Assembly (NCBI GenBank): GCA_002084505.1
Contig: NBLK01000004.1
Coordinates: forward strand, 1 to 21,390
DNA: 21,390 bases
Direction: 5' to 3'
From: Rickettsiaceae bacterium 4572_127
Lineage (GTDB): Bacteria; Pseudomonadota; Alphaproteobacteria; Rs-D84; NBLK01
In this document: piece after piece, positions 7,449 to 13,896 of the stretch
Position numbering within the stretch: position 1 is the first letter of the stretch
Layout: every line of letters starts with the position of its first letter
Program-made: the position numbers and the translations under genes
The notes under the pieces: model-generated
Database searches by the model: none
What the model was told of the DNA's origin: nothing
What the model saw: only the letters and a program-made list of their open reading frames with translations

Positions 7449-7727
7449 ATGTATACAATAAATTCAGATTTTAATGTTATTTTTAAGGCAATTAGTTACA
7501 AAACACGCACAGATATATTAAAATTGATTTCTAAAAAATCCAATCTGTATTTAACGGATTTAGCAAAAAAATTAAAAATGAAAAAACAGACCTTAGAATT
7601 TCATCTGCGTATTTTAAAAAATATTGGATTGATTTCATCCAAAAGAAAAGAGGGAAAAGTTTTTTTAAGCTATAATAAAAATAAAGTTTCAAAATGCTTT
7701 GATGATTTCAACAAATACATGTCGTAA
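7449..7727 (+). CDS. Small ArsR-type winged-helix transcriptional regulator
   Basis: A 92-residue DNA-binding protein. FKAISYKTRTDILKLISKK (residues ~11-29) corresponds to the first helix and the FKALSDPTRLxIL motif of ArsR proteins. LYLTDLAKKLKMKKQTLEFHLRIL is the helix-turn-helix (the recognition helix corresponds to the SQSTVSHHLKVL pattern), and LISSKRKEGKVFLSYN is the beta-wing. No ELCVCDL metal-site Cys is present, so it is not a typical metal sensor; the signal it responds to is unknown. Start ATG 7449 has a good AAGGTG ribosome site. The gene has its own promoter and is bracketed by two identical palindromes, 40 bp before and 61 bp after, which makes self-regulation plausible. Confidence 0.85.
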   Translation: MYTINSDFNVIFKAISYKTRTDILKLISKKSNLYLTDLAKKLKMKKQTLEFHLRILKNIGLISSKRKEGKVFLSYNKNKVSKCFDDFNKYMS

Positions 7728-7787
7728 ATTAGAATTTCTAAAAATGATAATTTAATAGCAATTACAAATAGTTATGGCTTAGATAGT

Positions 7788-7823
7788 TGTCTGAGAGTAA
7801 AATTATAGTTTTACTCTCAGACA
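7788..7823. repeat. 36-bp palindrome P2, identical to P1
   Basis: The same 36 bases as at 7374-7409, here between the HTH gene and the start of the polysaccharide cluster, 26 bp upstream of that cluster's candidate -35 box. Confidence 0.9.
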
Positions 7824-7848
7824 TGTAGGAAAATTAAATTTTTTTAGC

Positions 7849-7879
7849 TTGAAACTTGAAACAGCAAGGTATATATAAT
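7849..7879 (+). promoter_or_regulatory. Promoter of the polysaccharide cluster, probably leaderless
   Basis: TTGAAA (7849-7854) with TATAAT (7874-7879; 19-bp spacer) or the overlapping TATATA (7872-7877; 17-bp spacer). The TATAAT ends 6 nt before ATG 7886 and no Shine-Dalgarno is seen. Confidence 0.45.
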
Positions 7880-7885
7880 AGTATT

Positions 7886-8875
7886 ATGAATAAGTATATA
7901 ATTCCCTTTTTGAAACATTTGATTCCATTTAGAAGTTGGTGGCATAGGAAGTTTTTTGCATATAATGATTTTTGGAATAGTGAGAAAAAATTACCGATTT
8001 TGTCTATGGAAGAGTCTATGAAATTAGTTTCAAAAAAGATAAAATCTGGCGAAAGTTTTATGCTTGGGCGATATGGATTTACTGAGTTGCGGAATCTTTT
8101 TTGTGCTAGAAAATCAAAGCAAAAACGATTATTTAAACAATTAGTTACTAATGCTGGATTTTTTCCGTTAGACATAAAATTGCTTTCGCAGTTTAGAAAA
8201 GTTTATGAAATTGCTGAGAAAAATTTAGATATTTTATTGCCATGGTCGTATTTTACAGATTATCAAAATCGTGAGCGAAGGCGGGTTAAAAATCTACCAA
8301 ATATAAAAAATTTATGTAGTTTTGCTATTTCTGGTTCTGCCTTAGGATATTCAAAAAATGCGGATAAAAAAAATCTAAAGACTTGGGCTAACTTTGAGTA
8401 TTTCATGAAGAATTCGTGGTTTCAAAGTCTAAAAGATAAAAAAGTTTTAGTAATTCATCCGTTCGAAAAAAGTATAAAATCTCAGTATAAAAAATTGTCG
8501 CAAAGAGGTTTAATGCCGAAATTTAAAAAACTATCTTTTATTAAAGCAGTGCAGTCGGTCGGGCTTGGTGGTGATGATCGTTTTAAGGATTGGTTTGAGG
8601 CATTGGATTATATGAAAAAACAGATTAAAAGACATGATTTTGATGTAGCGATTATTGGTTGTGGTGCCTATGGTTTTCCGCTCGCGAGTTATGTTAAATC
8701 ATTAGGAAAACAAGGACTTCATACAGGTGGAGCGACTCAGCTTTTGTTTGCTATTAAGGGGCAGACATGGGAAGAAGCCCAAGGAAAAACTTTTATTGAA
8801 GATTTTTGGATTTATCCAGCTAAGTCAGAGCGACCAAAGGCTTTTAAACAAGTAGAATCAGGGTGTTATTGGTAA
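7886..8875 (+). CDS. GT-D fold glycosyltransferase-like protein of a polysaccharide locus
   Basis: A 329-residue cytoplasmic protein. The N-terminal ESFMLGRYGFTELRNL (residues ~56-71) matches the xxRxGxxE-type motif of GT-D fold glycosyltransferase domains. KVLVIHPFEKSIKSQY and, near the end, IIGCGAYGFPLASYVKSLGK plus GLHTGGATQLLFAIKGQTWE match a family common in capsule and LPS clusters. The donor and acceptor are unknown; a role in sugar transfer during surface-glycan synthesis is inferred from family and context. ATG 7886 is chosen over an in-frame TTG at 7856, because the latter lies within the promoter region and the -10 box ends 6 nt before this ATG. The next glycosyltransferase starts 4 bp after the stop, so the two form an operon. 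Confidence 0.75.
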   Translation: MNKYIIPFLKHLIPFRSWWHRKFFAYNDFWNSEKKLPILSMEESMKLVSKKIKSGESFMLGRYGFTELRNLFCARKSKQKRLFKQLVTNAGFFPLDIKLLSQFRKVYEIAEKNLDILLPWSYFTDYQNRERRRVKNLPNIKNLCSFAISGSALGYSKNADKKNLKTWANFEYFMKNSWFQSLKDKKVLVIHPFEKSIKSQYKKLSQRGLMPKFKKLSFIKAVQSVGLGGDDRFKDWFEALDYMKKQIKRHDFDVAIIGCGAYGFPLASYVKSLGKQGLHTGGATQLLFAIKGQTWEEAQGKTFIEDFWIYPAKSERPKAFKQVESGCYW

Positions 8876-8879
8876 AAAA

Positions 8880-9893
8880 ATGAAAATTATAAATATAATG
8901 TTAAGCAATAGTGATATGCCTTTTGGAACTGAAAAAGTAGCATACAAACATACTGAAATGTTCTTAGAAAAAGGACATGAAGTTTTATTTATTCATAAAA
9001 ATAATTATGATACTAATCAGATAAAAAAGCACAAAAATCTATCTTTTTTTCAAATGAAAAACAAAGGGTTTATAAATTTATTTAAAGCTCGTTTTTTTAT
9101 AAAAAAATGGCGACCTGATGTGATTTTTGTTCATAATTTTTTTTCTCGTTTAAGATTTATTGGAGTTGGCATTGCTCCAATGATTGGTATCGCTCACTTA
9201 GAAAGATTTAAGTCATTAAAAAATTATGAAGGAGTGATTTCATTGCGACCTGATTCAGTTGAAAAGGCTGTGAGTGAAGGGGTTAAGAAAAATAAAATCG
9301 CTGTGATTCCTAATACTTGTAATCTAAGTGGAGTCGTTAAAAAGAAAAAAATTGGGAAAATTCCTGTAATTGGAGCTATTGGAAGACTGAATTCTGAGAA
9401 AAACTTCTCAACTTTAATTAAAGCTCTTGGTCTTTTGAAAATAAAAAAAATAAAATTCAAAGCGGTTCTTGCTGGTTTTGGCAGTTATGAAAATGAGTTA
9501 CGAAAGCTAGTAAAAAAAGAAAAAATTGAAAAGGAATTTAAGTTTTTAGGTTTTGAAAATGATCCTAAAAAGTTTTATGAAAAAATAGATATTTTCTGTG
9601 TTCCATCTTCTTTTGAGCCTTTTGGATTGGTGTTGTTGGAGGCGATGTTTTGCTCTAAGGCGATAGTTGCTAGTTCTGTGATTAGTTTTCAGCAAATTTT
9701 AGATAAAAAAAGTGGGATTCTTTCCGAGACCTTTTCTCCTGAATCTTTTTCAAAAAACTTAGAAAAACTAATTGCAAATCCTAAAAAATCTGTTAAAATG
9801 GGAGACGAGGCTAGAAAACGATATGATAAAAATTACTCCTCAAAAATCGTTTATGAAAAACTGATTGAATTTATAAGAAAACTTAAAATTTAA
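8880..9893 (+). CDS. GT4-family glycosyltransferase (GT-B fold)
   Basis: A 337-residue cytoplasmic enzyme that transfers a sugar from a nucleotide-sugar donor to a growing glycan. The N-terminal acceptor half has the expected start (IINIMLSNSDMPFGTEKVA) and the GHEVLFI and RPDVIFVHN strands. The C-terminal donor half has GAIGRLNSEKNFSTLIKAL (165-183), AGFGSYENELRKL, and the retaining GT4 signature E246-PFGLVLL-E254 (E-x7-E). The gene follows its neighbour by 4 bp and ends 9 bp before the stop of a convergent gene, next to a 32-bp tandem repeat. Sugar specificity cannot be told. Confidence 0.92.
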   Translation: MKIINIMLSNSDMPFGTEKVAYKHTEMFLEKGHEVLFIHKNNYDTNQIKKHKNLSFFQMKNKGFINLFKARFFIKKWRPDVIFVHNFFSRLRFIGVGIAPMIGIAHLERFKSLKNYEGVISLRPDSVEKAVSEGVKKNKIAVIPNTCNLSGVVKKKKIGKIPVIGAIGRLNSEKNFSTLIKALGLLKIKKIKFKAVLAGFGSYENELRKLVKKEKIEKEFKFLGFENDPKKFYEKIDIFCVPSSFEPFGLVLLEAMFCSKAIVASSVISFQQILDKKSGILSETFSPESFSKNLEKLIANPKKSVKMGDEARKRYDKNYSSKIVYEKLIEFIRKLKI

Positions 9894-9956
9894 AATCTTT
9901 TTTTATAAAGTTTTTAAATTTTGTAAATCTTTTTTTATAAAGTTTTTAAATTTTGT
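9893..9956. repeat. Tandem duplication, 2 x 32 bp, at the 3' end of a gene
   Basis: The 32-bp unit beginning AAATCTTTTTTTATAAAG occurs at 9893-9924 and 9925-9956, and a further 11 bases restart at 9957. It covers the last codons of the minus-strand glycosyltransferase. As 32 is not a multiple of 3, the second copy is read in another frame and gives a different tail and stop. Confidence 0.9.
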
Positions 9957-10793
9957 AAATCTTTTTTCTCTTGTTTCTTTTGCTAAATTTATTTCACCAA
10001 GAGAACTTTGTCTAAAGTATGAAAGCAACCAATTTCGATAGAAAAAAAATCTTCTTTTCCTTTTTTTTAATTGAACTAATTTTTTATTATTTTTATGCAA
10101 TAAATATGAAATAAATAAATCATCGTCAGTAGGACATAATTTAGATATTAGTTTCCAATCTAAAATATCTTTTGTTAAAAACTCTTTTTTCAATAAGATT
10201 CCACACCCTGTTCCTATTATAGGAAAATTAAAAGTTTCAAAACCATTCTTCCAAATTTCATAACAATATACTTTTGTTTTGTTTGTTTTATAGGCATTGT
10301 AAAGACCTCCAATCCAGTAATCTGGATATATTATATCGTCATCAGCAGTAATTATTAAATCATTTGGATGTTCTTTTAAGGTTGGAATAATTTTTTTATA
10401 ACTTCTATAATTAGGGCAAAATCTTATATCAATTAAGTTATTAAAGTATTTTATGTTTTCGGGTAAATTATTTTTATTAAATTCTTTTTCATCTAGCCAT
10501 AAAATAATTTTATCTGGTTTTGTTTTTTGAAAAAGAAGACTTCTAATTGTGTAATTTATCTTAAAAGCTCTTGTTCCATAAGTAGTTAACGAAACTATAA
10601 TTTTTTCTTTTCTTGGTTTTAAATTAAGAAAATACTTCTTACCATACTTTTTTTCATAGTAAGAAAAAAAATACAGTTTAATTAAATAAATTATTTTATA
10701 AAAACTCATGCCTTTTAGAAAATTTCTACTTCTTTTTCTATATTTAGAAATTGGAATTAAAGCACACAAAATAGAAACAATTATATTTTTCAT
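9903..10793 (-). CDS. GT-A fold glycosyltransferase (GT2-like)
   Basis: About 296 residues from ATG 10793. A short hydrophobic N-terminus (NIIVSILCALIPI) may be a membrane anchor or signal. IIVSLTTYGTRAFKINYTIRSLL (in two parts, ~66-87), KPDKIILWLDEKEF and IITADDDIIYPDYWIGGLY match a GT-A family of polysaccharide clusters; the D-D-D around residue 151 is the metal/nucleotide-sugar binding DXD motif. An in-frame TTG at 10829 is less likely to be the start, because it forms the TTGAAA -35 box of a promoter whose -10 lies 7 nt before ATG 10793. The gene is opposite to the rest of the cluster. Its last 8-9 codons come from a tandem duplication in a shifted frame, which leaves the catalytic part untouched. 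Confidence 0.78.
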   Translation of the reverse strand: MKNIIVSILCALIPISKYRKRSRNFLKGMSFYKIIYLIKLYFFSYYEKKYGKKYFLNLKPRKEKIIVSLTTYGTRAFKINYTIRSLLFQKTKPDKIILWLDEKEFNKNNLPENIKYFNNLIDIRFCPNYRSYKKIIPTLKEHPNDLIITADDDIIYPDYWIGGLYNAYKTNKTKVYCYEIWKNGFETFNFPIIGTGCGILLKKEFLTKDILDWKLISKLCPTDDDLFISYLLHKNNKKLVQLKKRKRRFFFYRNWLLSYFRQSSLGEINLAKETREKRFTKFKNFIKKDLQNLKTL

Positions 10794-10800
10794 AAAATGA

Positions 10801-10829
10801 AGAATAGGTAAGTTTTTTATTTTTTTCAA
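10801..10829 (-). promoter_or_regulatory. Promoter of the minus-strand glycosyltransferase, probably leaderless
   Basis: TTGAAA (10829-10824), 17-bp spacer, TATTCT (10806-10801), 7 nt, then ATG 10793 without a Shine-Dalgarno. Confidence 0.45.
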
Positions 10830-10894
10830 GTTTTTTATTTACTTTTAAGAAAAAATGATTAATCTATATATAGAAAATAAAAAAGGAGTTTTTA

Positions 10895-11632
10895 ATGTCT
10901 AAAATAATTGTCGTTTTAATTAAGCTTTTCAGTAATTTGATTTTAATTAGAAAATGGAGAAAGAAATTTAGAAAATTTTTTGTTTTTAAGTTTAAAACAG
11001 GAGCTAAATTCAAAGACGGAAAAGTAATTTTTAATAAAGATTTATCACTTTATTATGATTCAAAAGATTTAGATGCTTTCTTTATTTTACAAGAAACACT
11101 TCTTAATGATACTTACAACTTTAAGACTATAAAACCAAATAAAAAAACAATTTTAATTGATATTGGAATGAATAGAGGTTTTGTTTCTCTTATATCTGCT
11201 GATAAATATAAGAGTATTGAAAAAGTTTATGGATTTGAGCCTTTTAAAAAAATATATGATATAGCTCAAAAAAATATTAACTTAAATAAAAAGTATTCAA
11301 AAAAAATTGTAGCTAATAATTTTGGATTGGGTGGAAAAGATGAAGTTATTTATGCTGATATAAATAATGAAAAATTAGGTTGTTCAGTTACAATTTCTCC
11401 TAAATCTAAGAAAAATAAAAAAGGAATAAAGTTAAAAATTTATGATGCTAAAATAGAAATGCAAAAAATATTTAAAAAGCATCCCAAATCTAATTTTGTT
11501 TTGAAATGTGATTGTGAAGGGGCTGAATTTGATATTTTTGACACCTTAGGAAAAGCAAATTTATTAAAAAAGTTTGATGAAATTGTTATGGAATATCATT
11601 GCCAATCTCCTAAACCTTTATTAAATCATTAA
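10895..11632 (+). CDS. FkbM-family methyltransferase, cut short by an in-frame TAA
   Basis: A 245-residue SAM-dependent O-methyltransferase of the FkbM family, usually acting on sugars. Motif I ILIDIGMNRGFVSLISA (86-102), VYGFEPF (111-117), LKCDCEGAEFDIFD (203-216) and EIVMEYH (229-235) are all family features. Start ATG 10895 has a strong AGGAG site. The frame stops at TAA 11630-11632, but the same frame continues without interruption for 26 more codons to TAA 11711-11713. Those codons (KKAEFVISKLEGDNRVGMIY, then AIKKGL) look exactly like the FkbM C-terminal end, which normally reads GF-x-V ... G-x-IYA. A single T-to-A change of a TTA Leu codon would explain the stop. The catalytic part remains, but the final strand is lost, so this is probably a young pseudogene or a sequencing error. 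Confidence 0.85.
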   Translation: MSKIIVVLIKLFSNLILIRKWRKKFRKFFVFKFKTGAKFKDGKVIFNKDLSLYYDSKDLDAFFILQETLLNDTYNFKTIKPNKKTILIDIGMNRGFVSLISADKYKSIEKVYGFEPFKKIYDIAQKNINLNKKYSKKIVANNFGLGGKDEVIYADINNEKLGCSVTISPKSKKNKKGIKLKIYDAKIEMQKIFKKHPKSNFVLKCDCEGAEFDIFDTLGKANLLKKFDEIVMEYHCQSPKPLLNH

Positions 11633-11716
11633 AAAAAAGCTGAGTTTGTAATTTCAAAATTGGAAGGTGATAATAGAGTAGGAATGATATATGCTATAAA
11701 AAAAGGATTGTAAAAA

Positions 11717-12487
11717 ATGAAAAAAGTAGCACATGTGATTTGTATTAAATGGGGGAATAAATATCCTGCGGAAGAATATAATCTTCTATATTCTATGGTG
11801 AAAAAAAATATAAAAAAACACGAGTTGAAATTCTATTGTTTTACTAATGAAAAAGAAGGTTTAGACAAAGGAATTATCATCAAGCCAATGACTAAATTGA
11901 ATGTTCCTGAAAAAGATCAACCTTTCGCATATAGAAAAGAAGCAGGGCTTTGCGACGACAACTTAGGTGGACTAAAAGGCAAAAGAGTTTTATTTTTTGA
12001 TGTAGATATGGTAATTACAGGTTCACTTGACGACCTCATAACTTATCCTAAAAAAGACGAATTTGTAATAATTGATGACTGGAATACACGAGGAAAATCT
12101 GTCGGACAGGCATCTTGTTATTCTTGGGTAGTTGGAACTCTTGGATTTATTAAAAAAGATTTTGAAGCAGATCCAAAAAAATGGGTGAAAAAATTCTATT
12201 CGGCGAGTCAGGAATATCTGTCTTATAAAGTAATTGAGAAATTTGGTAAATTGAACTTTTGGCCTAAAAAATGGATGGCTAGTTTTAAGTTTAGCTGTAT
12301 TCCTGTTTGGTTTTTGCGACCTTTTCTAACTCCTAAATTACCTAAAGAAGCAAAAGTTTTAGCCTTTCACGGATTTCCAAAATTAGAAGATGCATTGCTT
12401 GGAAGATGGGCGAAAAATGTCCCTACTTGGAAAAAAATATACAAAACAATTCGCCCAAGCCCTTGGTTGAAGAAATATCTAAAATAA
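11717..12487 (+). CDS. Glycosyltransferase, GT-A fold with DXD motif
   Basis: A 256-residue cytoplasmic protein. KRVLFFDVDMVITGSLDDL (89-107) is the nucleotide-sugar/metal binding strand with D95-x-D97, as in GT8-like enzymes. FAYRKEAGL precedes it, and the late VLAFHGFPKLEDALLGRW corresponds to the H-x-G-x-P-K motif that closes the donor site in such enzymes. It is probably a retaining transferase adding a sugar to the surface glycan; the donor is unknown. It starts 3 bp after the original FkbM stop (11713), which supports a former FkbM reading frame reaching that point and an operon with it. A repeat-rich stretch of 626 bp follows. Confidence 0.85.
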   Translation: MKKVAHVICIKWGNKYPAEEYNLLYSMVKKNIKKHELKFYCFTNEKEGLDKGIIIKPMTKLNVPEKDQPFAYRKEAGLCDDNLGGLKGKRVLFFDVDMVITGSLDDLITYPKKDEFVIIDDWNTRGKSVGQASCYSWVVGTLGFIKKDFEADPKKWVKKFYSASQEYLSYKVIEKFGKLNFWPKKWMASFKFSCIPVWFLRPFLTPKLPKEAKVLAFHGFPKLEDALLGRWAKNVPTWKKIYKTIRPSPWLKKYLK

Positions 12488-12517
12488 AGCTGTTACATAA
12501 CTCTTGGTGATTGCTTT

Positions 12518-12540
12518 CTTGCCTTCGCAGGAATCTCACA
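12518..12540. repeat. Partial repeat family B
   Basis: TTGCCTTCGCAGGAATCTCAC is a degenerate member of family B. With the CT-rich stretch after it and repeat A copy 3 it mirrors the A-AAAG-B composite at 12946-13100. Confidence 0.55.
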
Positions 12541-12567
12541 ATACAGATTCTTTCTTACTTTTTTGCT

Positions 12568-12626
12568 TATCACCCTCCCCTTGTGGGAGGGTCAATAACA
12601 GCTTTAGCTGTTTTGGGGAGGGGTAA
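12568..12626. repeat. GC-rich palindromic repeat, family A copy 3
   Basis: Reads TATCACCCTCCCC, TTGTGGGAGGGTC, inner stem AACAGC/GCTGTT, and GGGGAGGGGTAA. ACCCTCCC pairs perfectly with GGGAGGGT around CTTGT. Confidence 0.85.
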
Positions 12627-12666
12627 AATCACATAGCAATAAAACTCCATACTTTCCGATCGCATC

Positions 12667-12720
12667 GTAGGGGCAGACCTGTGTGTCTGCCCTTGGGCGA
12701 ACACATGGGTTCGCCCCTAC
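12667..12720. repeat. Repeat family C: GTAGGGGC...GCCCCTAC palindrome
   Basis: The outer arms GTAGGGGC and GCCCCTAC enclose two near-copies of CAGAC-type and CGAAC-type halves (GGGCAGAC...GTCTGCCC, GGGCGAAC...GTTCGCCC), each a hairpin. This matches a short interspersed repeat seen between genes of many unrelated bacteria. Confidence 0.85.
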
Positions 12721-12761
12721 AAAAATATATTGAGTTTGGACTTTCTCACCAGAAATGAGGA

Positions 12762-12795
12762 GTATGAGAGTAAAAGGATACTTTTACTCTCATAC
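12762..12795. repeat. Palindrome P3, diverged copy of P1/P2
   Basis: Arms GTATGAGAGTAAAAG and CTTTTACTCTCATAC around GATA. The core GAGAGTAAAA/TTTTACTCTC is shared with P1 and P2, while outer and loop bases changed in matching pairs, so symmetry has been kept. Confidence 0.85.
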
Positions 12796-12945
12796 AGCTT
12801 TTTTCAACATAACCCGTTTAATTTGCTAAGAAAAATAGAAATTATGAATTATGATTTTTTTTCAAAACTTAAAGGAATTTTTCTGCTGACTATAAACCTA
12901 GTTTTATAGCCGTTGTTTAGTTTTAGGGGCTGGAGAAGGTAGATT
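12796..12945. other. Intergenic AT-rich stretch, no gene recognised
   Basis: This is the only part of 12488-13113 not made of repeats. It holds a weak stem CTATAAA/TTTATAG (12890-12910) and a 21-codon ORF at 12844 that I do not consider a gene. Confidence 0.5.
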
Positions 12946-13003
12946 TTACCCCTCCCCAAAATAGCAAGGGCTATTTTGACCCTCCCACAAGGGGAGGGTG
13001 ATA
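12946..13003. repeat. GC-rich palindromic repeat, family A copy 4
   Basis: TTACCCCTCCCC, inner stem AAAATAGC/GCTATTTT, then CCCTCCCACAAGGGGAGGGT and GATA. It starts an A-AAAG-B composite like that at 2603-2734. Confidence 0.85.
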
Positions 13004-13006
13004 AGT

Positions 13007-13062
13007 AAAAAAAGAAAGAAAGAAAGAAAGAAAAAAAGAAAGAAAGAAAGAAAGAAAGAAAG
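13007..13062. repeat. AAAG tetranucleotide microsatellite
   Basis: About a dozen AAAG units with one longer A-run in the middle. It lies outside any coding region, 50 bp past the cvpA stop, so slippage would not switch a reading frame here. Confidence 0.9.
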
Positions 13063-13065
13063 TGC

Positions 13066-13100
13066 GATTCGGTGAGATTCCTGCCTTCGCAGGAATGACA
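13066..13100. repeat. Repeat family B copy 2 (perfect hairpin)
   Basis: ATTCCTGC-CTTC-GCAGGAAT forms a perfect 8-bp stem, preceded by GATTCGGTGAG and followed by GACA. It lies just past the cvpA stop. Confidence 0.85.
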
Positions 13101-13113
13101 TTTTTTTTAAGTT

Positions 13114-13791
13114 TTAATGAAGTTTTTGCATTTCACGGATTTGACGGAGTTGAAGATTCAGATCTTGTCGCTCATCATTAGAATACCCAACATTTTCATC
13201 TGTTTTTTCTTCTACTGTTTCTTTTTCTATGGCAGGTTTTAGCAAGTTTTTATATGTCTCTTTATCAGTCTTTGCTAATTCTAAATCTGCTTTCAAAGAA
13301 GGAATTGTGTTAGGAATAAATAAATTATCAATCAAGACAGCCCCTTGTCTCAAAAGCGGACGAGAGCGAGAATTTACAACCCAATCTGGTCTTTCGTTTT
13401 CCTGTGGAATAAACCATAAAATCCCGATGTAAATTCCGCTAACTATTAAAAATCCACGAACTAACCCAAAAATAAAACCTAGTGATTTATCTGCCGACTT
13501 AAAATCCGTTTCATGTAATTTAGTGGCTAGTTTTTTTATAATAAATGAAGCTACAAAAATTCCGAAAACAAAAATAATTATGTATGAAATGATTGAGCCG
13601 ACGACACTACTAGTTCCGAACATATCTGCCATAATTGGAGAAAGTGTTTCGGCTCCGACTCTTGTGAAAAGTCCTGCTAAAACCCATGTGCCTATTGCTA
13701 AAATTTCACGAACGAACCCACGAGAATAGGCGAATCCTCCTGATAAAATCAAAGCGATAAATAATAAAACATCTAATCCAGCGATAAACAT
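13114..13791 (-). CDS. cvpA: CvpA family inner-membrane protein
   Basis: A 225-residue protein with four membrane segments in its first ~130 residues: around 7-22, 30-45, 63-85 and 106-128. SRGFVREILAIGTWVLAGL (23-41) is the CvpA signature (RGF.RE......W..A). The C-terminal ~90 residues are polar and rich in Glu/Lys, an extension I associate with alphaproteobacterial members. In E. coli CvpA is needed for colicin V production and affects envelope stress and biofilm; its biochemical role is open. No purF follows it here. The ATG lacks a Shine-Dalgarno and has TAAAAT 6 nt upstream, as with other genes in this window. Confidence 0.92.
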   Translation of the reverse strand: MFIAGLDVLLFIALILSGGFAYSRGFVREILAIGTWVLAGLFTRVGAETLSPIMADMFGTSSVVGSIISYIIIFVFGIFVASFIIKKLATKLHETDFKSADKSLGFIFGLVRGFLIVSGIYIGILWFIPQENERPDWVVNSRSRPLLRQGAVLIDNLFIPNTIPSLKADLELAKTDKETYKNLLKPAIEKETVEEKTDENVGYSNDERQDLNLQLRQIREMQKLH

Positions 13792-13863
13792 AAAATCATT
13801 TTATCACATTTCTTTTAATTTTTCTACAAAAAAGTATTTTTTACTAGAATCTTATTTTTCAGT

Positions 13864-13872
13864 TGCTATAAT
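13864..13872 (+). promoter_or_regulatory. Extended -10 promoter of the antiporter gene
   Basis: TGCTATAAT combines the TGn extension with a perfect -10 box, 24 bp before ATG 13897. No good -35 box stands at 17 bp. The ribosome site AAAAGGA follows. Confidence 0.5.
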
Positions 13873-13896
13873 CCAGTAAAAACTAAAAGGAATTGC

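Noticed and set aside
7856..7885. TTG 7856 as start of the GT-D-like gene
   Set aside because: It lies between the -35 and -10 boxes of the cluster promoter; ATG 7886 fits better.
12844..12909. A 21-codon ORF (MNYDFFSKLKGIF...) downstream of palindrome P3, placed like the HTH gene after P1
   Set aside because: There is no clear promoter and its end lies in a small stem. Too short to support.
13007..13062. AAAG tract as a phase-variation switch
   Set aside because: It is intergenic and behind the cvpA stop, so it controls no reading frame or promoter that I can see.
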